A DNA stretch of 64,000 bases from Bacillus mesophilus (GTDB lineage: Bacteria > Bacillota > Bacilli > Bacillales > SA4), in contig NZ_JAAIWM010000005.1 of the NCBI RefSeq assembly GCF_011008845.1, forward strand, positions 186,001 to 250,000, read 5' to 3'. The translations under genes were made by a program, and so were the position numbers. Within the stretch, counting starts at the first letter, position 1. The number at the start of each line of letters is the position of its first letter. This document shows positions 56,190-64,000 of this stretch, piece by piece. The notes beneath the pieces were generated by a model. The model made no database searches. It had not been told where the DNA came from and saw nothing but the letters and a program-made list of their open reading frames with translations.

Positions 56190-56399
56190 GGCTGTGTTAA
56201 ACCTTGTTGTTGATTTTCGTTACAGGACACTCGCTTTCCGCGGGGCGTGCGGTGAGCCTCCTCGGCATTCGCCTGCGGGGTCTCACCAAGGACAAAGTGA
56301 TTTCCTTTGTCCCTATGTCACGCTGCTCCCGCAGGAGTCTCGCATCCTTCCACTACAATCAACTCTGCTAAAAAATTAACATTGTACATTAACAGAGCC
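56190..56399. repeat. Palindromic Bacillaceae repeat, copy 2
   Basis: About 210 bp with imperfect terminal inverted repeats GGCTGTGTTAA (56190-56200) and TTAACAGAGCC (56389-56399). The internal blocks (GTTGTTGATTTTCGTT, GACACTCGCTTTCCGCGG, CCTCCTCGGC, CCCGCAGGAGTCTCGC) match copy 1 at 14407-14591, in the same orientation. It fills the gap between the regulator gene and the sortase terminator. No transposase is encoded. Confidence 0.8.
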
Positions 56400-56410
56400 A
56401 TCTAAAAAGA

Positions 56411-56444
56411 AAAGCAGCTGATTTGTATCAGCCGCTTTTTTATT
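56411..56444 (-). terminator. Terminator of the surface-protein/sortase operon
   Basis: On the minus strand AAAGCGGCTGA pairs with TCAGCTGCTTT (one mismatch) followed by TCTTTTTAG. It begins six bases past the sortase stop codon. Confidence 0.75.
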
Positions 56445-56449
56445 ATCAA

Positions 56450-57091
56450 TTATTCCTCAATTGCTGTTACTACTAATCTTTCTTCATGCGTTCTCTTAAA
56501 TGGGTTATACGTGCCTGTGCACGTTATTAAGTGCAACCTCTTTTGAGAAGTAAACCCAAAGATTTCTTCAATGGGTCCATCATCGTCATAGGGGTATACA
56601 TTTACGTTAATCACCTTATAGGTAACATGATTTTCCCCATCTGAAACGATAATTTTGTCATCAATAGATACCTGATTTAGATTCGAAAAAATCCCGGGTC
56701 CAAGATAATTATCTACATGCCCCGCTAGCACCACATTACCAGATTGCCCAGGTTTTGCACCTGGTTCAAACCAGCCAACCTCCCTAACATCCTTTGGAAC
56801 CTCCATCACTCCACTTTCGAGTAGACCAACTGCACTGATACTTGCCTCTAGGTTAATAGAAGTAATGGATAGATTTGTTGGCTCAATCCCGTTTTGTTGA
56901 GTGACAGTTTGAATGTTATAGGTGGTACTATTTTGTTGTACAAGTGGTTTCGTAGCTAGCTCGATTTCCCTACCCTCTATCTTTTCAGGTTGTGAAGATA
57001 ATTCATCACTTTGGTTACATCCCATTAAAAGTACTAGCAACAAAAGATTAAGATTGAAATAGATTTTTTCTTTTGTAAAAAAAGAACGCAA
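56450..57091 (-). CDS. Lipoprotein class F sortase
   Basis: 213 residues. Catalytic residues His125 (LAGHVD), Cys191 (LITCTG) and Arg205 (HEERLVV) form a complete sortase site. A lipobox LMGC with Cys25 follows a hydrophobic N-terminus, implying lipid anchoring rather than the usual transmembrane anchor. TTG start; GGGGTAGG lies upstream, and the first 44 bases overlap the end of the LPKTG-protein gene, so translation is likely coupled. Family knowledge: class F enzymes attach LPxTG-type proteins to the cell wall; its substrate is probably the gene just upstream. Confidence 0.88.
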   Translation of the reverse strand: MRSFFTKEKIYFNLNLLLLVLLMGCNQSDELSSQPEKIEGREIELATKPLVQQNSTTYNIQTVTQQNGIEPTNLSITSINLEASISAVGLLESGVMEVPKDVREVGWFEPGAKPGQSGNVVLAGHVDNYLGPGIFSNLNQVSIDDKIIVSDGENHVTYKVINVNVYPYDDDGPIEEIFGFTSQKRLHLITCTGTYNPFKRTHEERLVVTAIEE

Positions 57092-57854
57092 TTCCTACCC
57101 CAATAAATAAGATTGGTAGTGTATTCATGAACAATCCTGTTAATCCACCAGTACCTGTTTTAGGAAGTTCAGACGGCATAGTAGAAGTAGAAGGATCCGC
57201 TAGTACAATTACATCTAATGCAGGCTCTCCTCCAGCTAAACCAACTGCTAACACTGAATAAATCATATCAGCTTTTAACTCTGTATCAGGTAGTGAAAGA
57301 ACTACATCTTCTGTTCCAGCTACACGTACTTCTAAATCTAAAGTTCCAGGATCTACTTCAGCATAATCCGTTACTGCTTGAAATGGTGCATTTGGAAAAA
57401 GTACATCTCCACCTGTTACTGCCACATCAACAGCTGGCGCATCAGGAGAAAAATGTCCTACACGAACCTTTGTTTTTCCAGCAGTAGTCATCATATCATC
57501 ATTCAATACTGCAAGTTCTAGATTTGCTAATGTATTGTTAGCCACCACTGTATAAGCTTTGCCCGCTTCAACTGCTAATGTTGCAGTTAGTACAGGATTT
57601 CCATCAGCGATTGTCCCAGCAGCATAGATTGCAACTTCATGCTCTCCAGCAGGAACCATTAGATAATCAGTAGCAGCCTTAAAACCAGCATTTTCTACAA
57701 CCGTATCACCGTTCACAGTGATATCAACAGCAGGAGCATCAGGTGAGGCATGAACAATTCGCACTTTAGCCTTGTCATGACTATCGGCAAAAACATTACC
57801 TCCAAACATAGTTAGGATTAGAGTAAAGATCACAGCTGTAATAGTCTTTTTCAT
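57048..57854 (-). CDS. LPKTG surface protein with two DUF4397 domains
   Basis: 268 residues. Signal peptide (1-23), two DUF4397 repeats (about 30-125 and 128-220; KVRIVHASPDAPAVDITVNG and KVRVGHFSPDAPAVDVAVTG are nearly the same), then sorting signal LPKTG (230-234), a hydrophobic helix and a basic tail KRKNLFQS. The product should be covalently linked to the wall by the sortase encoded next. Three 11-bp TATACA repeats lie 68-95 bases upstream of its start. Function of DUF4397 is unknown; adhesion is a guess. Confidence 0.87.
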   Translation of the reverse strand: MKKTITAVIFTLILTMFGGNVFADSHDKAKVRIVHASPDAPAVDITVNGDTVVENAGFKAATDYLMVPAGEHEVAIYAAGTIADGNPVLTATLAVEAGKAYTVVANNTLANLELAVLNDDMMTTAGKTKVRVGHFSPDAPAVDVAVTGGDVLFPNAPFQAVTDYAEVDPGTLDLEVRVAGTEDVVLSLPDTELKADMIYSVLAVGLAGGEPALDVIVLADPSTSTMPSELPKTGTGGLTGLFMNTLPILFIGVGIAFFFYKRKNLFQS

Positions 57855-57922
57855 CTTCCATCTCTCCTTTGGATATATATACTTTAACTCATGTAGAATT
57901 TATGTATAAAAAAAACAAAAAC

Positions 57923-57955
57923 TATACATAAGTTATACACTATTTATACACCTGA
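57923..57955. promoter_or_regulatory. LitR/CarH-type operator upstream of the LPKTG protein and sortase
   Basis: TATACATAAGT (57923), TATACACTATT (57934) and TATACACCTGA (57945): three consecutive 11-bp direct repeats with an identical TATACA core, plus one inverted TGTATA at 57903. This is the three-repeat form described for CarH operators. The first coding base is 57854. Confidence 0.6.
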
Positions 57956-58050
57956 AGAGTAATTACTGTCAACATTTTTGTATCCAATATTTTACTTGTG
58001 TACTTTTTTACTGTTTATCTAACTTTTCCATATGTGTTTTTAAACATTAA

Positions 58051-58079
58051 AAAGCAGAGAATAAAATCTTCTCTGCTTG
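58051..58079 (-). terminator. Terminator of the pilus operon
   Basis: AAGCAGAGAA and TTCTCTGCTT form a perfect 10-bp stem around a seven-base loop, followed on the minus strand by TTTAATG. It begins four bases beyond the pilC stop codon. Confidence 0.85.
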
Positions 58080-58082
58080 TCA

Positions 58083-59294
58083 TTAAAAGTTTTCATAGAT
58101 AGAGAACATTGGAAGCATAGCGGCCATTACAATTAATCCCACTATGGTTCCTAGAATGGCAATCATAATTGGCTCTAGTACGGCACTAAGTCTAGATGCC
58201 ATTTGTTCCACATCATCTTCATAAAAGTCAGCTATTTTTTCTAGCATTGTATCTAAATTACCAGTTTCTTCACCGATTTTAACCATATGTGTTGTGATTT
58301 TCGGAAACACCCAGCTGTTATCGAGAGGAGTTGAAAGGCTTTCCCCTCTTCTTAGTGAATGTTTTGCTTCCTCTAACACGTTTGCAATAACAGAATTTCC
58401 TGCTACCTCAGCGCTCATTGTTAAGGTTTGCAATACGGGTACTGAGCTAGCAAATAAAGAAGCCATTGTTCTTGATACTCTCGCTAATATAGATTTTTGA
58501 ATTAATTCACCAAAGACGGGAAGCTTTAACACGATTAAATCTAATGCATATTTCCCTTTTGGATTTCGTTTTATTGCGGTAAATGCCAAGGTAACTAAAA
58601 CGATAAACAGCAGCATAATATACCATCTCTCAATTAAGAAATCGGAAGCTGCTATTACGATTTTTGTCGGTAACGGGATTTCCCCTCCTACCGATAGTAG
58701 GTTCTCTAGTAAGCTAGGTAATACCTTTGTTAAAAGAATGATAATTACGATAATTGCTACGACCGTAACAGCAATAGGATAAATTAAAGCAGATTTAACC
58801 TTTTCCCTTGTTTTCCGTTCTTTTTCATAATAGATGGCTAAGCGATTCATTGTGTTTTCTAAATCACCGCTTGTTTCCCCCGCGAGTACCATATTGACAA
58901 AGACACGGTCAAAAATCTTTGGAAATTGAGCACATGACTTTGAAAAGGAGGTTCCTGAACGTATATCTTGGAAGATCGTTTTAAGTGCTTGTTGAAACGG
59001 CTTAGATGAGACCTGCTCAGATAATAAGGAGATTGCATCTACAATGGGTGTACCTGCATTAAGCAATGTTGCAAGCTGGCGACAGAAAATAACGAAGTCC
59101 TGATTTTTTACAGGTGGTCCAATGTTGATATTTAAATCCTTATTTAGGACTGATTCTTTTATTTCCTGCAGCTGAGCAACATATAATCCTTTTTTCTTTA
59201 GCTCTTCCGCTGCGGCCGCTTGTGTTACTGCCGTTAATTTTCCTCTTATTTCTTTACCTGTTTGAGAGTCTATAACCGTATATTTAAATTGCAT
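58083..59294 (-). CDS. pilC: Type IV pilus inner-membrane platform protein PilC
   Basis: 403 residues. Two GspF domains (about 70-195 and 270-395), each ending in hydrophobic helices; the signature FCRQLATLLNAGTPIVDAI and SKSCAQFPKIFDRVFVNMVLAGETSGDLE are present. It forms the membrane base on which the PilB and PilT motors act. GGGGAAGGA ribosome site. Last gene of the operon, followed by a terminator. No pilin gene lies downstream, unlike in many pil clusters. Confidence 0.92.
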   Translation of the reverse strand: MQFKYTVIDSQTGKEIRGKLTAVTQAAAAEELKKKGLYVAQLQEIKESVLNKDLNINIGPPVKNQDFVIFCRQLATLLNAGTPIVDAISLLSEQVSSKPFQQALKTIFQDIRSGTSFSKSCAQFPKIFDRVFVNMVLAGETSGDLENTMNRLAIYYEKERKTREKVKSALIYPIAVTVVAIIVIIILLTKVLPSLLENLLSVGGEIPLPTKIVIAASDFLIERWYIMLLFIVLVTLAFTAIKRNPKGKYALDLIVLKLPVFGELIQKSILARVSRTMASLFASSVPVLQTLTMSAEVAGNSVIANVLEEAKHSLRRGESLSTPLDNSWVFPKITTHMVKIGEETGNLDTMLEKIADFYEDDVEQMASRLSAVLEPIMIAILGTIVGLIVMAAMLPMFSIYENF

Positions 59295-59322
59295 TCCTTC
59301 CCCCCCTTATACCAATTCTTTA

Positions 59323-60363
59323 TTACTGATTTTCATCCCAGTCCGGGGTAAATTCATCAGCCGTTTTTCTGGTAATAATTCCACTTTGAACGAGTTCCCG
59401 AACAGACATATTCATTGTCTGCATTCCTACTGCTTTACTAGTTTCTAAGATTGATTGTATTTGATGAATCTTATTTGTTCGGATTAAGTTTGCAATAGCG
59501 TGGTTATTCACTAGAATTTCCATTGCAGCTCTTCTTCCATTTTCCTGTGCTACAGGTAATAAACGTTGAGAAATTACCCCCACAAGTGAGCTTGCAAGCT
59601 GGGTTCTGACTTGCTGTTGCTGCTCAGCGGAAAATACATCTATAATTCTGTCCACAGTTTGGGCTGCACCTGTTGTGTGGAGCGTTGCTAGAACTAGATG
59701 TCCTGTCTCAGCAGCTGTTAATGCAGTTTGAATCGTCTCTACATCTCGCATTTCCCCAACTAGAATTACATCTGGATCCTGACGTAATGCTGCTCTAAGA
59801 CCTACCGAGAAAGAACGTGAATCTAGTCCAATCTCCCGTTGGTTGATAATACTGTTTTTATGCTTGTGTAGGTATTCTATCGGATCTTCCAGCGTTAAGA
59901 TATGTTTGTTCATAGTTTCATTTATATAATCTATCATTGAGGCCAGTGTGGTAGACTTCCCACTCCCGGTTGGTCCAGTAACAAGTAATAACCCTTGTGT
60001 TTGTTTAGCAAACGCTGTGACAACAGGAGGAAGATGTAATTCAGCAAAGTTTGGAATCCCATTATTAATAACACGACATACCGTAACAATTGATCCACGT
60101 TGCTTAAAAATATTTACACGAAAGCGACATACTCCTGGAATTGCATAAGAAAAATCAATGTCGCCAATATCTTGAAATAATGCCTGATGATCACTACTCA
60201 TCAATTCATTTGCCATTTGCTCTGTGTCTTCTGTTGTAAGGATTGAATTGCCTATTTTTTTTAGTTTTCCATTTATTCGAACAATCGGTGCAACACCAGA
60301 TGTAATGTGTAAATCAGATGCACGATTTTGATATGCAAAATGCAGTAATTTTTGAATATCCAT
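59323..60363 (-). CDS. pilT: Type IV pilus retraction ATPase PilT
   Basis: 346 residues. Walker A GPTGSGKST (130-138), ASP box ILTLEDPIEYLH, Walker B DPDVILVGEMRD and His box TGHLVLATLHTTGAAQTVDRIIDVF. The motif VGMQTMNMSVRELVQSGIIT near the C-terminus is typical of PilT. It depolymerises pili, giving twitching and DNA uptake. A true PilT with PilB argues for a retractable type IV pilus rather than only a competence pseudopilus. TAGGAGGA ribosome site. Confidence 0.93.
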   Translation of the reverse strand: MDIQKLLHFAYQNRASDLHITSGVAPIVRINGKLKKIGNSILTTEDTEQMANELMSSDHQALFQDIGDIDFSYAIPGVCRFRVNIFKQRGSIVTVCRVINNGIPNFAELHLPPVVTAFAKQTQGLLLVTGPTGSGKSTTLASMIDYINETMNKHILTLEDPIEYLHKHKNSIINQREIGLDSRSFSVGLRAALRQDPDVILVGEMRDVETIQTALTAAETGHLVLATLHTTGAAQTVDRIIDVFSAEQQQQVRTQLASSLVGVISQRLLPVAQENGRRAAMEILVNNHAIANLIRTNKIHQIQSILETSKAVGMQTMNMSVRELVQSGIITRKTADEFTPDWDENQ

Positions 60364-60378
60364 AGGTTCCTCCTAGCA

Positions 60379-62049
60379 CTATTCAACCGTCACGCGATAG
60401 ATTTCGTCCAATGACGTCATACCCTGGGCTGCTTTCATTAAGCCGTCTTCAAACATTGATTTAAACCCTTTACCTGAAACATAATTACGATAAACTGAGT
60501 CTTGATTTTTTTGGGTGATCATATTTCGCATCTCATCGTCTACAAGTAAGGTTTCATGAATTGCCAATCTTCCTTTATAACCTGTATTGTTACAAGTCGA
60601 GCAGCCCTTCCCTTTACTTAAACGCTCCGTATTAAGTCCTCTACCATAGAAAAGCTGCTGCTCCTCTTCTGTTGGTACATAGGGAGTTGCACAATTCTTA
60701 CAAACTCTTCGTACTAATCGCTGTGCTACTACGCCAACAACTGCAGAAGAGACAAGGAACGGCTCTACTCCCATATCAATAAGACGACTAATTGCACTTA
60801 CTGAATCATTCGTATGCAATGTACTTAAAACAAGGTGACCTGTAAGAGCGGCTCGAAGGGAAATTTCTGCCGTTTCCGTATCACGAATTTCTCCTAGCAT
60901 GATAATATCGGGATCTTGTCGAAGGATAGACCGCAATCCAGCGGCAAAGGTCATTCCAATATTCGAACGGACTTGAACTTGATTAATACCTTTAATTTGA
61001 TATTCAACAGGATCCTCAACGGTAATAATATTTACATCATCTGTATTTAAATTTTGAAGTGCGGTATACAGGGTCGTTGATTTTCCAGACCCGGTTGGAC
61101 CAGTAACTAAGATAATTCCATATGCACTATTGATCATCTTACGGAAGTTTATCTCATTTTGTTTTGAAAACCCTAGCTTTTCAATCCCAAGGGTGACATT
61201 TCCGGTATCAAGTAAACGCATAACTACTTTTTCACCATAAACAGTAGGGAGAATCGATACACGCAGATCGATATTTCTTAAATCAACATCCATTTTAAAG
61301 CGACCGTCTTGGGGAAGTCGCTTCTCGGCGATATTTAGCTTGGACATTATTTTGATTCTAGAAACAAGAACGTTATTCATATTTTTCGGTAAGGTCCGTT
61401 CCGTTCTTAGGACACCATCTACCCTTAATCGAATTAATGTCTCGTTTTCATGCGGGTCAATGTGAACATCACTTGCTCCAACCTGAATGGCTTGTCCTAG
61501 TAATTGATTGACCATTTTGGCAACAGGCGAATCATCTGCCTGCTGCGCCTCTAAAAACCCTTCATCATCTTCATTTAAAGGCATATCCTCTAGCATCTTA
61601 TCAATTGATTTTTGCATACCGTAATAACGATTTAGTGCAACCTGTATTTCATTTCTCTTTGCAATCGCTGGTTCAATTTGAAAACCAGTGCTTAATCGCA
61701 GATCATCTATTGCGTAATAATCAAGAGGGTCCACCATCGCTACAAGCAGGTTGTCATTAACCTTCCTTAATGGGAGAACTTGATATTTTCTGGCAAGATC
61801 CTCACTTATAATACTTACAAGCTTTCGATCAATTTCAACTTCATGCAGGTTAACCTTTTTTATACCGAGCTGGTATTCTAATACTTGAATAATGGTGTCT
61901 TCGTCGACTATATTCATTAATACAAGTTGATCTCCTAGGCGCTGGCCAGATCTTTTTTGTTCAAGTAGCGCATCCATAAGTTGCTCTTCTGTTATTACGT
62001 TCGCCTCTATAAGTAAGTCACCTATACGCTTTCGCTTTTTTTGATTCAT
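60379..62049 (-). CDS. pilB: Type IV pilus extension ATPase PilB with MshEN domain
   Basis: 556 residues. N-terminal MshEN region with two motif copies (RIGDLLIEANVITEEQLMDA, about 8-27, and RLGDQLVLMNIVDEDTIIQV, 37-56), a possible c-di-GMP-binding site. Then the ATPase: GPTGSGKST (317-325), ITVEDPVEYQ, DPDIIMLGEIRD, HLVLSTLHTNDS, and a zinc tetracysteine (CKNC and CSTC). It powers pilus assembly. Ribosome site GAGGGGAG. Fifteen bases separate it from pilT. Confidence 0.92.
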   Translation of the reverse strand: MNQKKRKRIGDLLIEANVITEEQLMDALLEQKRSGQRLGDQLVLMNIVDEDTIIQVLEYQLGIKKVNLHEVEIDRKLVSIISEDLARKYQVLPLRKVNDNLLVAMVDPLDYYAIDDLRLSTGFQIEPAIAKRNEIQVALNRYYGMQKSIDKMLEDMPLNEDDEGFLEAQQADDSPVAKMVNQLLGQAIQVGASDVHIDPHENETLIRLRVDGVLRTERTLPKNMNNVLVSRIKIMSKLNIAEKRLPQDGRFKMDVDLRNIDLRVSILPTVYGEKVVMRLLDTGNVTLGIEKLGFSKQNEINFRKMINSAYGIILVTGPTGSGKSTTLYTALQNLNTDDVNIITVEDPVEYQIKGINQVQVRSNIGMTFAAGLRSILRQDPDIIMLGEIRDTETAEISLRAALTGHLVLSTLHTNDSVSAISRLIDMGVEPFLVSSAVVGVVAQRLVRRVCKNCATPYVPTEEEQQLFYGRGLNTERLSKGKGCSTCNNTGYKGRLAIHETLLVDDEMRNMITQKNQDSVYRNYVSGKGFKSMFEDGLMKAAQGMTSLDEIYRVTVE

Positions 62050-62074
62050 TGGTGTATGCGCTCCCCTCTCGCTA

Positions 62075-63514
62075 CTACTTAATTACGACATTTTTAAGGG
62101 TACTTCCATTTAACAATAAGGTAAAGTCAATTAGTAGGCCTTCTAGCTTCCATAAGTCGTCTAAGTTACCGCTAGTTTGATAGCTTACTAGCTGGCGTTC
62201 CACGTCATTTACTATATAAATAGTTTCGTTCAGTTGGACTTTACGTTCTTCTGAACCTCCAGCACTATTTACATATGCATGTACGTCACTTTTATATAGA
62301 TTTATTGCCTCTAAAGCTTTGTTCATTTTTTCCTCTGTTAAAGAGTATTCATCTTGTGTAATACCGCTAGTTGTAATGGATGATATATTAGCCATTACTT
62401 GGTGACTAATCGGCCATAGCCATTCGTTCTCTTCGGTGCTGAAGTCTAGGCTTAACTCTCTAATGTAAGTATCAATACCATACTGATTAAGAACCTTTTC
62501 CTTTTCAAAAGCAGAAGGCATGTCATGACTGACAGAACTAAATATCAGGCTGATTGAACTATCAGAGACACGAGGATCCATGCCGTTTGAAAGGATATTA
62601 TTTAATTTTTTGTATAAATAATGATCTGATACGTAGGCCCCGGTTTGGATTAGATAGAATTTTGCTGTGCTTTCGTTAGAATGTTCAAGTGAAATATCGG
62701 GAGAAATGCTGGTTTCGTACCTTTTTACATTCACAACATCTTGGCTGCCTCCAACTGCTATTTCAGTTCCAATTTTTGTTTCTTCTGTTTCAACCTTTTC
62801 TGGTCTTAGCTCCACAGGACTTTTCTCAATAGAGCCTTCTTCTATGGCAAAGGAATTATCCAATCCGATTAGCTCTTTAAAGTCTTCACTATAAAAAACA
62901 CGTGCTGTAATAACAGCTGCTAATTGATCTTCTTCATCTCTTACATAGGAATAGTTTTGAATATGAATAACCCTTGGTAGCTCTTCTAATCCGTTAATAA
63001 ATTGATTTAAATTGATTTCTTCGCCACTAATATTGATCGCCACATCGAGATAGGAGATGCTTACTTCTTTTACTTCATTAATCTCTTTTTCTAAAATTGT
63101 ATATACATCAGCAGGGAATAACTGCATCCACTGGTTTTCATCAACAGTATTTGTTTGCGCATTTGTATTAGCTGTATCTTGTGAATGACTAAATCCGATA
63201 CTTTCAATAAAAGCACCTGTTCCTAGTTCCATTTGCTCTAAATCAGCAATCATTTGTTCTATGTTAGGACGAATTGGAATCGCTTCGAGTAAAGTCTTCT
63301 TTTCCTCATCAGTCAAGGCTTGTGGCTGAAGTTGACTTAGCAGTTTTTCATAGTCAGCGACAGCTACTTCTACTTTGCTTAATTCTCCACTTTTAAGGTC
63401 TTCCTCTGCAAGCAAGGGACGAATAAAGAGTAAAAAGAATATCCCAATCAAGACAACAAATGCAATAATAATATTTATTAGTAACTTTTCTTTTGCTACA
63501 TTTCCCTCTCTCAT
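62075..63514 (-). CDS. PilO-like pilus protein with C-terminal SPOR-like domain
   Basis: 479 residues. Short cytosolic head, one membrane span (11-33), a coiled coil and a PilO-like alpha/beta part (about 60-215). Then a serine/glutamate-rich linker and a SPOR-like segment (285-352: AKFYLIQTGAYVSDHYLYKK to QYGIDTYIREL), with a long helical tail. SPOR domains bind peptidoglycan without peptides in known cases. The tail resembles SpoIIB. This makes it unlike ordinary PilO (about 200 residues). ATGA overlap with the pilN-like gene upstream. Confidence 0.75.
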   Translation of the reverse strand: MREGNVAKEKLLINIIIAFVVLIGIFFLLFIRPLLAEEDLKSGELSKVEVAVADYEKLLSQLQPQALTDEEKKTLLEAIPIRPNIEQMIADLEQMELGTGAFIESIGFSHSQDTANTNAQTNTVDENQWMQLFPADVYTILEKEINEVKEVSISYLDVAINISGEEINLNQFINGLEELPRVIHIQNYSYVRDEEDQLAAVITARVFYSEDFKELIGLDNSFAIEEGSIEKSPVELRPEKVETEETKIGTEIAVGGSQDVVNVKRYETSISPDISLEHSNESTAKFYLIQTGAYVSDHYLYKKLNNILSNGMDPRVSDSSISLIFSSVSHDMPSAFEKEKVLNQYGIDTYIRELSLDFSTEENEWLWPISHQVMANISSITTSGITQDEYSLTEEKMNKALEAINLYKSDVHAYVNSAGGSEERKVQLNETIYIVNDVERQLVSYQTSGNLDDLWKLEGLLIDFTLLLNGSTLKNVVIK

Positions 63515-64000
63515 TGCTGTTCACCTTCTAACGATACTAGAGTAATGGTAAATTGCGATTCATAGAGCTCTTGTTCCTTATCTACTAAAATCGTATTAAC
63601 CTCAACATCAGTAACGAATTCAGCAAAGAACAAGCGGTTCACAAATATCGCTACATCCGTTTTAGACGGGAAATTAGCTGTTATTAACAAATTACCGTTG
63701 TTGTCATAAGTGTAAGTCTTTACTTTCGCATTTGTCGTTAACAATTTATACACATTGTCTTGTAGTTCTGTCGGATTTTTATAAATGTTACTCATTAGAT
63801 TATTTGTCTTGGTATATTTATCAACAAAGTTATATTCTGTTATCCCAGTAATCCTGTTGGTATATTCCGTTTGTAATTGATCTTTATATTGTGTCTCAAG
63901 TACAATAGCCTCTTCCAGCGATTTAATTGAGCTTTTCACATTAATATAAGAGAAAATGGAATATATGGTGATCCCCAATACAGCGATACCGGCTACCAGT
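63511..64000 (-). CDS. PilN-like pilus assembly protein, partial (N-terminus beyond window)
   Basis: 162 codons are visible. The frame is open to the window edge (LVAGIAVLGITIYSIFSYINV, the membrane span), so the start lies to the right. After the span comes a coiled coil (SSIKSLEEAIVLETQYKDQLQTEY) and a ferredoxin-like C-terminal part. This, with the position just ahead of the PilO-like gene, fits PilN. Sequence similarity to known PilN cannot be verified by eye. Confidence 0.72.
   Translation of the reverse strand, partial: LVAGIAVLGITIYSIFSYINVKSSIKSLEEAIVLETQYKDQLQTEYTNRITGITEYNFVDKYTKTNNLMSNIYKNPTELQDNVYKLLTTNAKVKTYTYDNNGNLLITANFPSKTDVAIFVNRLFFAEFVTDVEVNTILVDKEQELYESQFTITLVSLEGEQQ

Noticed and set aside
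56152..56379. 75-codon plus-strand frame in the repeat
   Set aside because: It coincides with the palindromic repeat, and its proline/serine-rich content comes from GC-rich hairpin arms rather than from a gene.

Overview
The window looks like a chromosomal segment of a low-GC, spore-forming Bacillaceae bacterium. Evidence: Bacillus-type Shine-Dalgarno sites (AAGGAGG, AGGAGG), frequent TTG starts, strong hairpin plus T-run terminators, and many genes with recognisable Bacillus relatives (YhfW, YhbD, YfkN, YfmM, YuzF, kbl-tdh, peptidase T, bacillary nitric oxide synthase). Nothing indicates a prophage, plasmid, CRISPR array, rRNA or tRNA gene. Three short palindromic or MITE-like repeats are present.

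Layout. 1-1538: truncated thermolysin-type neutral protease. 2.2-8.4 kb: methyltransferase, threonine catabolism pair kbl-tdh with a cre-like site, betaine transporter, small cytosolic proteins. 8.6-17.1 kb: ABC-F ATPase, Rieske-FAD oxidoreductase, peptidoglycan amidase, bactofilin-like protein, YhbD, and a GNAT/nitrilase pair corresponding to split YhcX. 17.2-23.3 kb: a TetR/metallo-beta-lactamase-fold operon with two palindromic operators, a two-component Thr/Ser exporter, a MITE-like repeat, an ABC exporter, an oxidoreductase and an unlisted small membrane protein. 23.4-30.4 kb: substrate-binding-protein gene with an in-frame stop, CNNM transporter, peptidase T and a broken CPBP protease gene. 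30.5-37.7 kb: large secreted nucleotidase with PhoP-like boxes, CoA-acylating aldehyde dehydrogenase plus iron alcohol dehydrogenase, thioesterase. 37.9-41.3 kb: a second-messenger operon of GAF-HD-GYP protein, DUF3307 membrane protein and class III adenylate cyclase. 41.3-47.9 kb: two MFS transporters, tandem YuzF proteins, nitric oxide synthase, Dps-like protein.

48.0-58.0 kb holds what I consider the most interesting circuit: a MerR-type adenosylcobalamin photoreceptor (LitR/CarH type, all B12 ligand motifs present), a divergent phytoene-desaturase-like gene, a photolyase, and an LPKTG surface protein with its own lipoprotein class F sortase. TATACA/TGTATA direct repeats with exact 11-bp spacing lie upstream of the photolyase, the regulator/desaturase and the surface-protein/sortase pair. 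This pattern matches known CarH operators and suggests one light-controlled regulon that also includes a sortase-anchored surface protein.

58.0-64.0 kb is a type IV pilus operon on the minus strand (pilN-like, a PilO-like protein with an added SPOR-like domain, pilB with putative c-di-GMP-binding MshEN motifs, pilT, pilC). It continues beyond the window.
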